Both the position numbers and the translations under genes were made by a program. A model generated the notes under the pieces. It saw nothing but the letters and a program-made list of their open reading frames with translations, was not told where the DNA came from and did no database searches. Below are positions 35,616 through 45,386 of a stretch of DNA of 64,000 bases, piece by piece. How positions within the stretch are numbered: the stretch's first letter is position 1; each line of letters starts with the position of its first letter. This stretch comes from TMP-24 sp964600685 (GTDB lineage: Bacteria > Pseudomonadota > Alphaproteobacteria > Rhodobacterales > Rhodobacteraceae), in the NCBI GenBank assembly GCA_964600685.1, contig CAZRKU010000003.1, forward strand, positions 1-64,000, in the 5' to 3' direction.

Positions 35616-36766
35616 TTGGTCATCCCGTCCCAGAAGCTCCTGACCTTGGAGAAGAAGGAGGAGCCCTCGGGGTTGTTGTTGACGCCGAGCGATTCAAACT
35701 CCCGCAGCAGTTCACGCTGGCGGGCGGTCAGGTTGATCGGGGTTTCGACCGCGAATTCGATGACCATGTCACCCACGCCGCCGCCCCTGAGCGCGGGCAT
35801 GCCCTTGGCCCTGAGCCGCATCTGCTTGCCGGTCTGGCTGCCCGCGGGGACTTTCACCAGACTGCGGCCGCCGTCGATCGTCGGCACCTCGACCTCGCCG
35901 CCAAGGGCGGCATTGGCCATGGAGACGGGAATGCGGCAGTAAAGATTCACGCCTTCGCGCTGGAAGAGGGCATGTTCTTTCACCTCGATAAAGATATAGA
36001 GATCGCCCGACGGGCCACCGCGCATCCCGGCCTCGCCCTCGCCACCCAGACGGATGCGGGTGCCGGTTTCGACACCGGCCGGAATGTTGACCGAGAGGGC
36101 GCGTTCCTTTTCGGTTCGTCCGGCACCCCGGCAGACCTTGCAGGGGTTCTTGACGATCTGGCCCGCGCCATTGCAGGTCGGGCAGGTGCGTTCGACGGTG
36201 AAGAAGCCCTGCTGGGCGCGCACCTTGCCCATGCCTGAACAGGTCGGGCAGGTCTGCGGTTCGGAGCCGCCTTCAGCGCCGGTGCCGCCGCAGGCGGTGC
36301 AATTGACCGCCGTTGGCACGTTGATGGTTTTCTGGACGCCCTTGTAAGCCTCCTCCAGCGTCACGCGCAGGTTATAGCGCAGGTCGGATCCCCGCGCCGC
36401 GCGCGAACGGCCACCGCCGCCGCCGCCGCCACGCCCGCCCATGAAATCGCCGAAGAGGTCTTCGAAGACGTCGGAAAAAGCGCTGGCGAAATCGCCGTTG
36501 CCCGGATGGCCGCCGCCACGCGGCCCGCCGCCCATGCCACCGTCAAAGGCCGCATGGCCGAAGCGGTCATAGGCCGCCTTTTTCTGATCGTCCTTCAGGC
36601 AGTCGTAAGCCTCGTTCACTTCCTTGAACTGGGATTCGGCCTGGGGATTTTCCTGATTGCGGTCGGGGTGAAGTTCCTTCGCCTTGCTGCGATAGGCCTT
36701 CTTGATCTCGTCGGCTGAGGCGCCGCGCTTGACGCCCAGAACCTCGTAAAAATCGCGCTTTGCCAT
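35612..36766 (-). CDS. dnaJ: Chaperone protein DnaJ
   Basis: 384 residues. The J-domain (1-70) has the HPD motif in KELHPDRNQ. A Gly-rich stretch (75-120) is unusually long and pure, with many Gly codons in a row. Four zinc-finger repeats follow (CTACGG, CPTCSG, CPTCNG, CKVCRG; about 145-210), then the substrate-binding C-terminal domains. Cochaperone of DnaK, encoded immediately upstream. Confidence 0.97.
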   Translation of the reverse strand: MAKRDFYEVLGVKRGASADEIKKAYRSKAKELHPDRNQENPQAESQFKEVNEAYDCLKDDQKKAAYDRFGHAAFDGGMGGGPRGGGHPGNGDFASAFSDVFEDLFGDFMGGRGGGGGGGRSRAARGSDLRYNLRVTLEEAYKGVQKTINVPTAVNCTACGGTGAEGGSEPQTCPTCSGMGKVRAQQGFFTVERTCPTCNGAGQIVKNPCKVCRGAGRTEKERALSVNIPAGVETGTRIRLGGEGEAGMRGGPSGDLYIFIEVKEHALFQREGVNLYCRIPVSMANAALGGEVEVPTIDGGRSLVKVPAGSQTGKQMRLRAKGMPALRGGGVGDMVIEFAVETPINLTARQRELLREFESLGVNNNPEGSSFFSKVRSFWDGMTK

Positions 36767-36793
36767 TCATGCATCCCTTGGGGAAACGCGTGA

Positions 36794-36822
36794 GGGCTGA
36801 CCTGAACCTGTCAGGTCAGCCC
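36794..36822 (-). repeat. Perfect hairpin between dnaK and dnaJ
   Basis: GGGCTGACCTGA and TCAGGTCAGCCC form a perfect 12-base-pair stem with a five-base loop. No T-run follows on either strand. It lies 17 bases after the dnaK stop and 28 bases before the dnaJ start, so it may attenuate read-through or stabilise the dnaK message 3' end. Confidence 0.7.
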
Positions 36823-36838
36823 CCGGGGTTCCGGACCG

Positions 36839-38752
<1,914 letters not shown>

Positions 38753-38829
38753 TTAATTACCTCTTCCTTCGGCGATGATGTGGAGTGCAGACCCGAAAGC
38801 GGCCTCTGCCCTCCGATCCCAATGTAAGA

Positions 38830-38846
38830 CCGGGGTGGCACCCCGG
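38830..38846. repeat. Palindrome between dnaK and alkB
   Basis: CCGGGGT-GGC-ACCCCGG is a perfect inverted repeat of seven base pairs, 78 bases upstream of dnaK and 77 bases before the proposed alkB start. It could be an operator or a leader hairpin. Confidence 0.45.
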
Positions 38847-38922
38847 CCGGCTTCTGGGCGTATATAGGCAGGGGTCATTCGGCCTGCAAGCGGCGAGAGG
38901 GGCGGAAAATCGCGGTGAAAGC

Positions 38923-39567
38923 GTGGAAAACCTGAATGGAAGCGAAGGATCGGGCGAAAGGCCGCCGCCGGGGCTGAACCTGCGCGGCATCCCGGTCTGG
39001 CCGGGCTGGCTGGACCGCCCCGCGCAAGAAGCGCTGGTCGCCGATCTGCGCGCCGTGATCGCGCAGGCGCCGCTCTTTTCGCCGCTGACCGGTCGGGGCA
39101 AACCGATGAGCGTGCGGATGACCTCCGCCGGGCGATTCGGCTGGTATTCCGACCGGACGGGATACCGCTATATCGACCGGCATCCGGGGGGTGGGGAATG
39201 GCCGCCAATCCCGCCTCGCGTGCTGGCAATCTGGCGGGCGCTCTGCGGCACGGCGCGCGAGCCGGACTGCTGCCTCGTGAACTGGTATGGGCCGGAAGCC
39301 CGCATGGGCCTGCATCAGGATCGCGACGAGGCGGATTTCAGCCAGCCCGTCCTGTCGATCAGCCTTGGCGACGACGGGCTTTTCCGCGCGGGCAACCTGG
39401 AACGCGGCGGCCCGACTGAGAGCCTTTGGCTCCGGTCCGGCGATGTGCTGATACTGGAGGGGGCGTCGCGGCTTCTGCACCACGGGATCGACCGGATCGC
39501 CCCCGGCACTTCGACGCTTCTGCCCACGCCGGGACGCATCAACCTGACTCTGCGGGTGGTCACTTAA
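38923..39567 (+). CDS. alkB: Alpha-ketoglutarate-dependent DNA dealkylase, AlkB type
   Basis: About 214 residues from a GTG at 38923, close to E. coli AlkB. Removes methyl groups from alkylated DNA bases oxidatively. The Fe(II) ligands are His131 and Asp133 (GLHQDRDE) and His187 (LLHHGID). Arg205 in GRINLTLR should bind 2-oxoglutarate. No ATG gives a sensible N-terminus; the frame is open from 38785, so the exact start is uncertain. Confidence 0.88.
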   Translation: MENLNGSEGSGERPPPGLNLRGIPVWPGWLDRPAQEALVADLRAVIAQAPLFSPLTGRGKPMSVRMTSAGRFGWYSDRTGYRYIDRHPGGGEWPPIPPRVLAIWRALCGTAREPDCCLVNWYGPEARMGLHQDRDEADFSQPVLSISLGDDGLFRAGNLERGGPTESLWLRSGDVLILEGASRLLHHGIDRIAPGTSTLLPTPGRINLTLRVVT

Positions 39568-40385
39568 CGTTTGGCCCAACTGGCCGACATGTTGCGTCGC
39601 GAGTAAAATTCGCCCATCAGCCCTATGACGATCATGGCAAATGCCCACCAGAGCGCGAAGGTGACCGAAGAGTTGCGCGGGAAATAGTTCGGGAAGATCG
39701 CGCCTCGCATCTGGTCGATGACATGAAACAACGGGTTCCAGCTGAACAGATACAGGAGCGTGAAGCTGAGTGCGTTGCCGACCATCATCTTGCCCGAGGC
39801 GAAAAAATTCACCCGCGTCAGGATGGTGAGAAGCACGGCGGCCAGTTTCGGTGCCCATGGCCGGATCGCCAGGAGGACCATGCCGCAGCCGACCCCCAAG
39901 AGCCAGGACAGAAGCAGCATCGAAAAGGCGAAGACGGGATCGGCGATCTCAACAGGCTTGAAGGCGACGTGATAGCCGAAGAGGATCACGAAGGACACCA
40001 GTATCTGAAGATAGAGTGCGCCCAGGGCCGAGGAGGCGATGGCGACGGCGGTGCTCATCGGGGCATGCAGCATCATCGGCGATGTGGGTCCATCCGAGCG
40101 GAAGACCGCAGCCATCGTCTTTTGGTAGGTCGAGTAGGACAGGACGCCCGACATCAGGAACACGACAAAATCGCCCCTGAGCGCGGTGCGCGAAATGCCA
40201 AGCAGCGTCATCGACCAGTAAAGCGCCAGGATCATGATGATCACCTGCACGACATTCATCGCCAGACCGGCAAGCGCGTTGGATGACGGCCCGCGCGCCT
40301 GACGCACCGCGCAGTGATAGATCAGCCCGCCCAGTTCGAGCGCCGCCGTTATCCCGCCGCGCGGACGCGCCGCTGCTCTGAACAT
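39564..40385 (-). CDS. ABC-2 type polysaccharide export permease
   Basis: 273 residues with six predicted membrane helices, like KpsM/Wzm-type permeases. The charged N-terminal amphipathic part is followed by the helices, with the internal RVNFFASGKMM and YLFSWNPLFHVIDQMRGA segments typical of the ABC2 membrane domain. No ATPase partner (KpsT/Wzt) lies in this window, so it must work with a protein encoded elsewhere. Start 40385. A motif related to one before galU lies just upstream. Confidence 0.85.
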   Translation of the reverse strand: MFRAAARPRGGITAALELGGLIYHCAVRQARGPSSNALAGLAMNVVQVIIMILALYWSMTLLGISRTALRGDFVVFLMSGVLSYSTYQKTMAAVFRSDGPTSPMMLHAPMSTAVAIASSALGALYLQILVSFVILFGYHVAFKPVEIADPVFAFSMLLLSWLLGVGCGMVLLAIRPWAPKLAAVLLTILTRVNFFASGKMMVGNALSFTLLYLFSWNPLFHVIDQMRGAIFPNYFPRNSSVTFALWWAFAMIVIGLMGEFYSRRNMSASWAKR

Positions 40386-40416
40386 GATGACGCCCGCCGG
40401 CTGCCGTTCGCTGAAC

Positions 40417-40438
40417 CTACCGCAGTTAATACTGCAAT
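40417..40438 (-). promoter_or_regulatory. Candidate operator upstream of the polysaccharide permease
   Basis: In gene orientation it reads ATTGCAGTATTAACTGCGGTAG, containing the inverted repeat GCAGT-ATTA-ACTGC, and lies 32 bases before the ATG. It aligns with ATTGCGGCAGTAATTTGCCG followed by TAG upstream of galU. Confidence 0.4.
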
Positions 40439-40495
40439 TCTTGCCGTTTCCTTGACAGAAGATCATAAGGGCAACGCGCCGCGCTTTCAACGCCG

Positions 40496-41311
40496 GTGAA
40501 AACAGGGGCGGATGACGTGGACTTCGAACGACTGACGATGGTGATGCGGCGGCTGGCGCTTGAGGCGGGCGACCGGGTCATGGCGATTTACAATTCCCCC
40601 GATTTCGAGGTGCGCGCCAAGTCCGACGCAAGTCCGGTGACGGCGGCCGACGAGGCAGCGGATGCGCTGATCTCGGCAGGGCTGGCGGAGGCTTTTCCGG
40701 CCATGGCACTGGTGACCGAGGAACAGGCGGACAGCCACGGGCAGACGGTTTCCACCTTCCTGATCGTCGACCCGCTGGACGGCACGAAGGAATACGTGCA
40801 GCGGCGCGGCGATTTCACGGTCAACATCGCCTATGTGGAAAATGGCGTACCGCTGCGCGGCGTCGTTTATGCGCCCGCCAGGGGGCGGCTGTTCTACACG
40901 CTCGCCGATGGACGGGCGGTCGAGGAGACGGGCGCCCTTGCCAAGGATGCGGCGGGACCGGTACGGGCGCTTTCCGTGTCCTTGCCGGACAATCGCGCGC
41001 TTATGGTGGTTGCATCCAAATCGCACCGCGATCAGGCGACCGACGACTACATCAGCCAATATGCCGTCCGCGACATGACGAGCGCGGGATCATCGCTGAA
41101 ATTCTGCCTTGTCGCGGCGGGAGAGGCCGACCTTTACCCCCGCCTTGGCCGCACGATGGAATGGGACACGGCGGCGGGCGATGCCGTCCTGCGCGGCGCC
41201 GGCGGCGAGATGGTGCGCTTCGACGATCATTCACCCTTCACCTACGGCAAGCCCGGTTTCGAAAATCCCTTCTTCATCGCCTATGCTCCCGGCGTTCTTC
41301 TGGTGAAATAG
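40496..41311 (+). CDS. cysQ: 3'(2'),5'-bisphosphate nucleotidase
   Basis: 271 residues from a GTG at 40496; a second GTG at 40517 with a GGGGCGGA site is also possible. A Mg-dependent phosphatase of the inositol monophosphatase fold. Metal site residues lie in TEEQ and DPLDGTKEYVQRRGDF, and the second signature is WDTAAGDAVLRGAGG. It hydrolyses PAP, the product of sulfotransferases, to AMP. It lies in the glycan locus that encodes a sulfotransferase-like protein. Confidence 0.93.
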   Translation: MKTGADDVDFERLTMVMRRLALEAGDRVMAIYNSPDFEVRAKSDASPVTAADEAADALISAGLAEAFPAMALVTEEQADSHGQTVSTFLIVDPLDGTKEYVQRRGDFTVNIAYVENGVPLRGVVYAPARGRLFYTLADGRAVEETGALAKDAAGPVRALSVSLPDNRALMVVASKSHRDQATDDYISQYAVRDMTSAGSSLKFCLVAAGEADLYPRLGRTMEWDTAAGDAVLRGAGGEMVRFDDHSPFTYGKPGFENPFFIAYAPGVLLVK

Positions 41312-42111
41312 TGTCTGTTCTGATCGTCATACCCGCCCGCTATGCCTCCAGCCGTTATCCTGGAAAACCGCTGGTCGAGCTGAAAGGCGCCGATGGTCAG
41401 ACGCGCAGCCTGATCCGCCGCAGCTGGGACGCCGCGATGCAGGTGCGGGGGGTCGACCGCGTGGTGGTGGCCACCGACGATGACCGCATCCGCACCCATG
41501 CCGAGGGGTTCGGGGCCGAAGTTGTCATGACGTCGGAAGCCTGCCAGAACGGCACGGAGCGCTGCGCCGAGACGCAGGCGGTTCTAGGCTGGCGTCACGA
41601 CATTGTGGTGAACCTGCAAGGCGATGCGCCGCTGACGCCCGCCTGGTTCGTCGAAGACCTGATCGCGGGGCTGAAAACCGACGTGGCGGCCGAAGTCGCA
41701 ACCCCGGTGCTGCGCTGCGATGGCCGCGCGCTGAACGGTTTTCTGGAGGACCGCCGCAACGGGCGCGTGGGCGGCACGACCGCGGTTTTTGGCCACGACA
41801 GGAGGGCGCTCTATTTTTCGAAGGAAGTCATTCCCTTCACTTCGAAAAGCTATGCCGACGACGAGGAGACGCCGGTCTTTCATCATGTCGGCGTCTATGC
41901 CTATCGCCCCGCCGCGCTGAGGGATTATGCGGGCTGGGGCATGGGCACGCTTGAGGGGTTGGAGGGGCTGGAACAGCTGCGTTTCATGGAGCGTGGACGG
42001 CCGGTCCTCTGTGTGGAGGTGGTGGCGAAGGGCCGCCAGTTCTGGGAGTTGAACAACCCCTCCGACGTGGCGCGGATCGAGGCGATGATGGCGGAGATGG
42101 GCATGGCATGA
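41311..42111 (+). CDS. kdsB: 3-deoxy-manno-octulosonate cytidylyltransferase
   Basis: 266 residues from a GTG whose first base is the last base of the cysQ stop. Activates Kdo as CMP-Kdo. The nucleotide-binding IPARYASSRYPGKPL opens the protein. VATDDDRI, NLQGDAPL and a LRFMERG segment follow. It is more distant from classical KdsB than usual (NLQGDAPL in place of NVQGDEP), so a role in a Kdo-linked capsule rather than, or besides, lipid A core is possible. Confidence 0.88.
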   Translation: MSVLIVIPARYASSRYPGKPLVELKGADGQTRSLIRRSWDAAMQVRGVDRVVVATDDDRIRTHAEGFGAEVVMTSEACQNGTERCAETQAVLGWRHDIVVNLQGDAPLTPAWFVEDLIAGLKTDVAAEVATPVLRCDGRALNGFLEDRRNGRVGGTTAVFGHDRRALYFSKEVIPFTSKSYADDEETPVFHHVGVYAYRPAALRDYAGWGMGTLEGLEGLEQLRFMERGRPVLCVEVVAKGRQFWELNNPSDVARIEAMMAEMGMA

Positions 42112-43325
42112 GCCGGCCTGCGGGACCGTCGGTCAGCCTGATCATCGTCTCGCGCAAGCGGCCAGCGCTTCTGGCGCGCTGCCTGATGGCGGTGGCGCAG
42201 ATGGACCATCCGGCGTTCGAGGTGATCGTGGTCGCCGACCCCGCCGGTCTCGCCGCCATAGCCGGTCAGCCGGTGAAGGCCATTCACTTTGACGAGGCCA
42301 ACATTTCGCGGGCGCGCAATCTGGGAATTGCCGCGGCGGCGGGCGAAGTGGTGGCATTCATCGACGACGACGCGGTGCCCGAGCCACTGTGGCTTTGGCA
42401 CCTCACGCGGCCCTTCCTCGACCACGCGGTTCTGGGCGCAGGCGGGTTCGTGCTGGGCTGGAACGGCATTTCCCTTGAATGGGCAGGCGGCACGATCAGC
42501 GGATCGCTGGAAAGCGGGCCGCTTGACGGCACAGGTTTTTCGCTTCAGCCCAACCGCCCCGGCCATGCCGTCGAGGTGAAAGGCGTGAACTGCGCCTACC
42601 GTCGCGGCGTGTTGCTTGCAGCCGGCGGATTCGACCCCAATCTGCGCTATTATCTGGACGAGACCGAACTGAACCTGCGGCTTGCGGCCCTGGGCGGGCT
42701 GACGGCGGTGGTGCCCCACGCGCGCGTGCATCACATGAAGGCCGAAAGTACTCAGCGCCGCGCCGACCGGGTGCCGAAAAGCCTGCGTGATATCGGTTTC
42801 AGCACGGCATTTACCCTGGCCCGTCACGCGGCGCCCGATCAGGTCGCGTCGGCCAGGGTCCGCCTGCGACAGGTGGAAGAGGAAAAGCTGCACCGCTTCG
42901 TGAAGGCGCGGCGCATCGGTGCCGCCGAGGCCGCGCGGCTGCTTCTCGGGTTTGATCAGGGCTATGCCGCCGGACTTCGTGTGCATCCAGTGCCACCTGA
43001 ACCGCTGCAAAGCCAGGGTGAGCGTTTCCTGCCCTTCCCCTCCGGACCGAGATCGCTGACAACGCTGGCCGGGCGCCCCTGGCAGATGCGGAAACTGCGA
43101 CGGCAGGGGGAGGAGTCGCGGGGTGAAGGCCATATCGTGCGGCTCTTCGTCTTTTCACCCACGGCGCTCTTCCATCACCGGCGATTCGCGGACGGGCTGT
43201 GGATTCAGCGGGGTGGATTGTTCGGAAAATCGGACCGGACCGACCCTTTGGTCCGCTTCTGGCGTTTCGGCCGCAGATTGTCGCGAGAATCGGCCCGTTT
43301 CCTGTCAGGCTTCCGGAAAACCTGA
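42108..43325 (+). CDS. Family 2 glycosyltransferase
   Basis: 405 residues. The GT-A domain begins SVSLIIVSRKRPALLARCL. The DXD-type metal site is FIDDDAVPEP (about residue 85), the acceptor region is VKGVNCAYRR, and the catalytic base is likely Asp in YYLDETELNLR. Residues from about 240 form a basic extension without a recognised domain. ATGA overlap with kdsB. Sugar specificity unknown. Confidence 0.88.
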   Translation: MSRPAGPSVSLIIVSRKRPALLARCLMAVAQMDHPAFEVIVVADPAGLAAIAGQPVKAIHFDEANISRARNLGIAAAAGEVVAFIDDDAVPEPLWLWHLTRPFLDHAVLGAGGFVLGWNGISLEWAGGTISGSLESGPLDGTGFSLQPNRPGHAVEVKGVNCAYRRGVLLAAGGFDPNLRYYLDETELNLRLAALGGLTAVVPHARVHHMKAESTQRRADRVPKSLRDIGFSTAFTLARHAAPDQVASARVRLRQVEEEKLHRFVKARRIGAAEAARLLLGFDQGYAAGLRVHPVPPEPLQSQGERFLPFPSGPRSLTTLAGRPWQMRKLRRQGEESRGEGHIVRLFVFSPTALFHHRRFADGLWIQRGGLFGKSDRTDPLVRFWRFGRRLSRESARFLSGFRKT

Positions 43326-43345
43326 CTCCACGGTTTCTGTTTTTT
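43315..43345 (+). terminator. Possible weak terminator after the first glycosyltransferase
   Basis: GGAAAACC can pair with GGTTTC with one bulged A across a nine-base loop, followed by TGTTTTTT. The stem includes the end of the coding sequence. Weak but T-rich. Confidence 0.35.
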
Positions 43346-43391
43346 CAACTAATGTGGTTTCACTGGCGTATTCTGACGCAAAATTCCCCGT

Positions 43392-43414
43392 ATTGCGGCA
43401 GTAATTTGCCGTAG
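43392..43414 (+). promoter_or_regulatory. Candidate operator upstream of galU
   Basis: ATTGCGGCAGTAATTTGCCG followed by TAG, with inverted repeat CGGCA-N6-TGCCG. It sits two bases upstream of a possible -35 box TTGTCC (43417) with TATTGC 17 bases on. It resembles the sequence before the polysaccharide permease in the same orientation. Confidence 0.4.
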
Positions 43415-43498
43415 CATTGTCCAAATCTTGTCTGAGGTTTATTGCAGACGTAGAAGCCGCCTACCGTCCCGACCGGAACAATTGATCTAAGGTGCAAA

Positions 43499-44392
43499 AT
43501 GAAACGCAAGGTCACGAAAGCGATCTTTCCTGTGGCGGGCCTCGGCACACGCTTCCTGCCCGCGACGAAGTCGATCCCGAAAGAGATCATGACGCTGGTT
43601 GACCGACCCCTGATCCAGTATGCGATCGACGAGGCGCGGGCCGCCGGAATCGAAGAGTTCATTTTCGTGACCTCGCGCGGCAAAGGCGCACTCGAAGACT
43701 ATTTCGACCATGCCCACGAGCTTGAGGCGAACCTGACCCGTGCGGGCAAGACCGATCTTCTGGATATCCTCAAGGCCACCAACATGGATTCGGGTGCCAT
43801 CGCCTATGTGCGCCAGCACAAGGCGCTGGGGCTTGGCCATGCCGTCTGGTGCGCAAGCCGTCTGATCGGGGACGAGCCTTTCGCCGTGCTTCTGCCCGAC
43901 GACGTGATCGCGGCAGAAAAACCCTGCCTTCAACAGATGGTCGAGGCTTATGCCGAAACCGGCGGCAACATGGTTGCGGCAATGGAGGTGCCCGCCGACA
44001 AGGCCTCGTCCTACGGCGTTCTGGACATCCGCGAGGACATGGGGTCGCTCGTGTCGGTCAAGGGCATGGTCGAAAAGCCCAGGGCCGACGAAGCGCCGTC
44101 GAACCTTGCGGTGATCGGCCGCTACATCCTGTCACCCCAGGTTCTGACGCACCTCGAAGCCAAGCAGAAGGGCGCGGGCGGAGAGATCCAGCTGACCGAT
44201 GCCATTGCCCGCGAAATCGCCAAGTCAGACAATGTCTATGGCTACCGTTTCCGCGGCCAGCGCTTTGATTGCGGATCGAAGGCCGGCTATCTGCAGGCAA
44301 CCGTGGCCTTCGGCCTGGCACGGGCCGAGTTGCGCGAAGAATTCCAGCAGTTCCTGGTCGAAATGACCGCGATGCGGAAGGCCGCCGAGTAA
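43499..44392 (+). CDS. galU: UTP-glucose-1-phosphate uridylyltransferase
   Basis: 297 residues. Makes UDP-glucose. Opens with the nucleotidyl-transferase signature FPVAGLGTRFLPATKSIPKE. Further motifs are FAVLLPDDVI, GMVEKP and GGEIQLTDAI, and the catalytic Lys is in GSKAGYLQA. AAGGTG lies before the ATG. galE follows after seven bases, giving UDP-galactose from the same pool. Confidence 0.97.
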   Translation: MKRKVTKAIFPVAGLGTRFLPATKSIPKEIMTLVDRPLIQYAIDEARAAGIEEFIFVTSRGKGALEDYFDHAHELEANLTRAGKTDLLDILKATNMDSGAIAYVRQHKALGLGHAVWCASRLIGDEPFAVLLPDDVIAAEKPCLQQMVEAYAETGGNMVAAMEVPADKASSYGVLDIREDMGSLVSVKGMVEKPRADEAPSNLAVIGRYILSPQVLTHLEAKQKGAGGEIQLTDAIAREIAKSDNVYGYRFRGQRFDCGSKAGYLQATVAFGLARAELREEFQQFLVEMTAMRKAAE

Positions 44393-44399
44393 GGCCCGG

Positions 44400-45386
44400 A
44401 TGACGCAGACAATCCTTGTTACCGGGGGGGCCGGCTACATCGGCTCTCACGCGTGCAAGGCGCTGCGCGCGGCGGGTTATGATCCTGTGACCTATGACAG
44501 CCTGACAACCGGATGGCAGGATGCCGTCCGGTTCGGGCCGTTCGAACACGGCGATCTGGCCGACCGCGCGCGGCTGGATGAGGTTTTCGCGCGCTGGAAA
44601 CCGGTCGCGGTGATGCATTTCGCCGCCCTGTCGCTGGTCGGCGAAGCGATGCGCGATCCGGGCACCTACTGGCGGGCGAATGTGCTCTCGTCGCTCAATC
44701 TGATCGAGGCGGCGGTGGCGGCCGGATGCCTCGATTTCGTCTTTTCTTCCACCTGCGCGACCTATGGCGATCAGGATGGCGTGGTACTGAACGAAGACAC
44801 ACCGCAAAACCCGATCAACGCCTATGGCAAATCGAAGCTCGCCATCGAACAGATGCTGGGCGATTTCGCCAGTTCGCACGGGCTGCGCCCGGTGATCTTC
44901 CGCTATTTCAACGTGGCGGGGGCGGACCCCGAAGGCGAGGTTGGCGAACATCACCGCCCGGAAACCCATCTCATTCCGCTGATGCTCGATGCGGTGGCGG
45001 GCACGCGTCCGGCATTGACCGTCTTCGGCACCGACTACCCCACGACCGACGGCACCTGTGTGCGCGACTATGTGCATGTGATGGATCTGGTCGAGGCGCA
45101 TGTGTTGGGGTTGGAATGGCTGGAGGCGGGCAAAGGTCCGCGCACCTTCTGCCTGGGCACCGGCGGCGGCTTTTCGGTGCGCGAGGTGATCGAGCAATCA
45201 CGGCGGGTCACCAACCGCGATGTGCCGGTGATCTATGGCGACCGACGCGCGGGCGATGCGGTGAAGCTGGTCTGCGGGTCCGACCGGGCGATGCGCGAAC
45301 TGGGCTGGCGGCCCACACGGTCGACCATGGGCGACATGATCGCCGACGCCTGGCGCTGGCATCAGTCCGGCCACTATGAGCGCTGA
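44400..45386 (+). CDS. galE: UDP-glucose 4-epimerase
   Basis: 328 residues. Interconverts UDP-glucose and UDP-galactose with tightly bound NAD. N-terminal GGAGYIGSHACKAL, catalytic Ser/Thr in SSTCATYGD and Tyr-x-x-x-Lys in YGKSKLAIEQ, then RYFNVAGADPEGEVGE. Directly after galU. The last 11 bases overlap the next glycosyltransferase gene. Confidence 0.96.
   Translation: MTQTILVTGGAGYIGSHACKALRAAGYDPVTYDSLTTGWQDAVRFGPFEHGDLADRARLDEVFARWKPVAVMHFAALSLVGEAMRDPGTYWRANVLSSLNLIEAAVAAGCLDFVFSSTCATYGDQDGVVLNEDTPQNPINAYGKSKLAIEQMLGDFASSHGLRPVIFRYFNVAGADPEGEVGEHHRPETHLIPLMLDAVAGTRPALTVFGTDYPTTDGTCVRDYVHVMDLVEAHVLGLEWLEAGKGPRTFCLGTGGGFSVREVIEQSRRVTNRDVPVIYGDRRAGDAVKLVCGSDRAMRELGWRPTRSTMGDMIADAWRWHQSGHYER

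Noticed and set aside
36410..36440. CCGCCG-rich run as a microsatellite
   Set aside because: It encodes the Gly-rich linker of DnaJ and needs no other explanation.
38779..38787. GAGTGC in the dnaK leader as a CIRCE element
   Set aside because: Only one half-site; the TTAGCACTC partner at the required nine-base spacing is missing.
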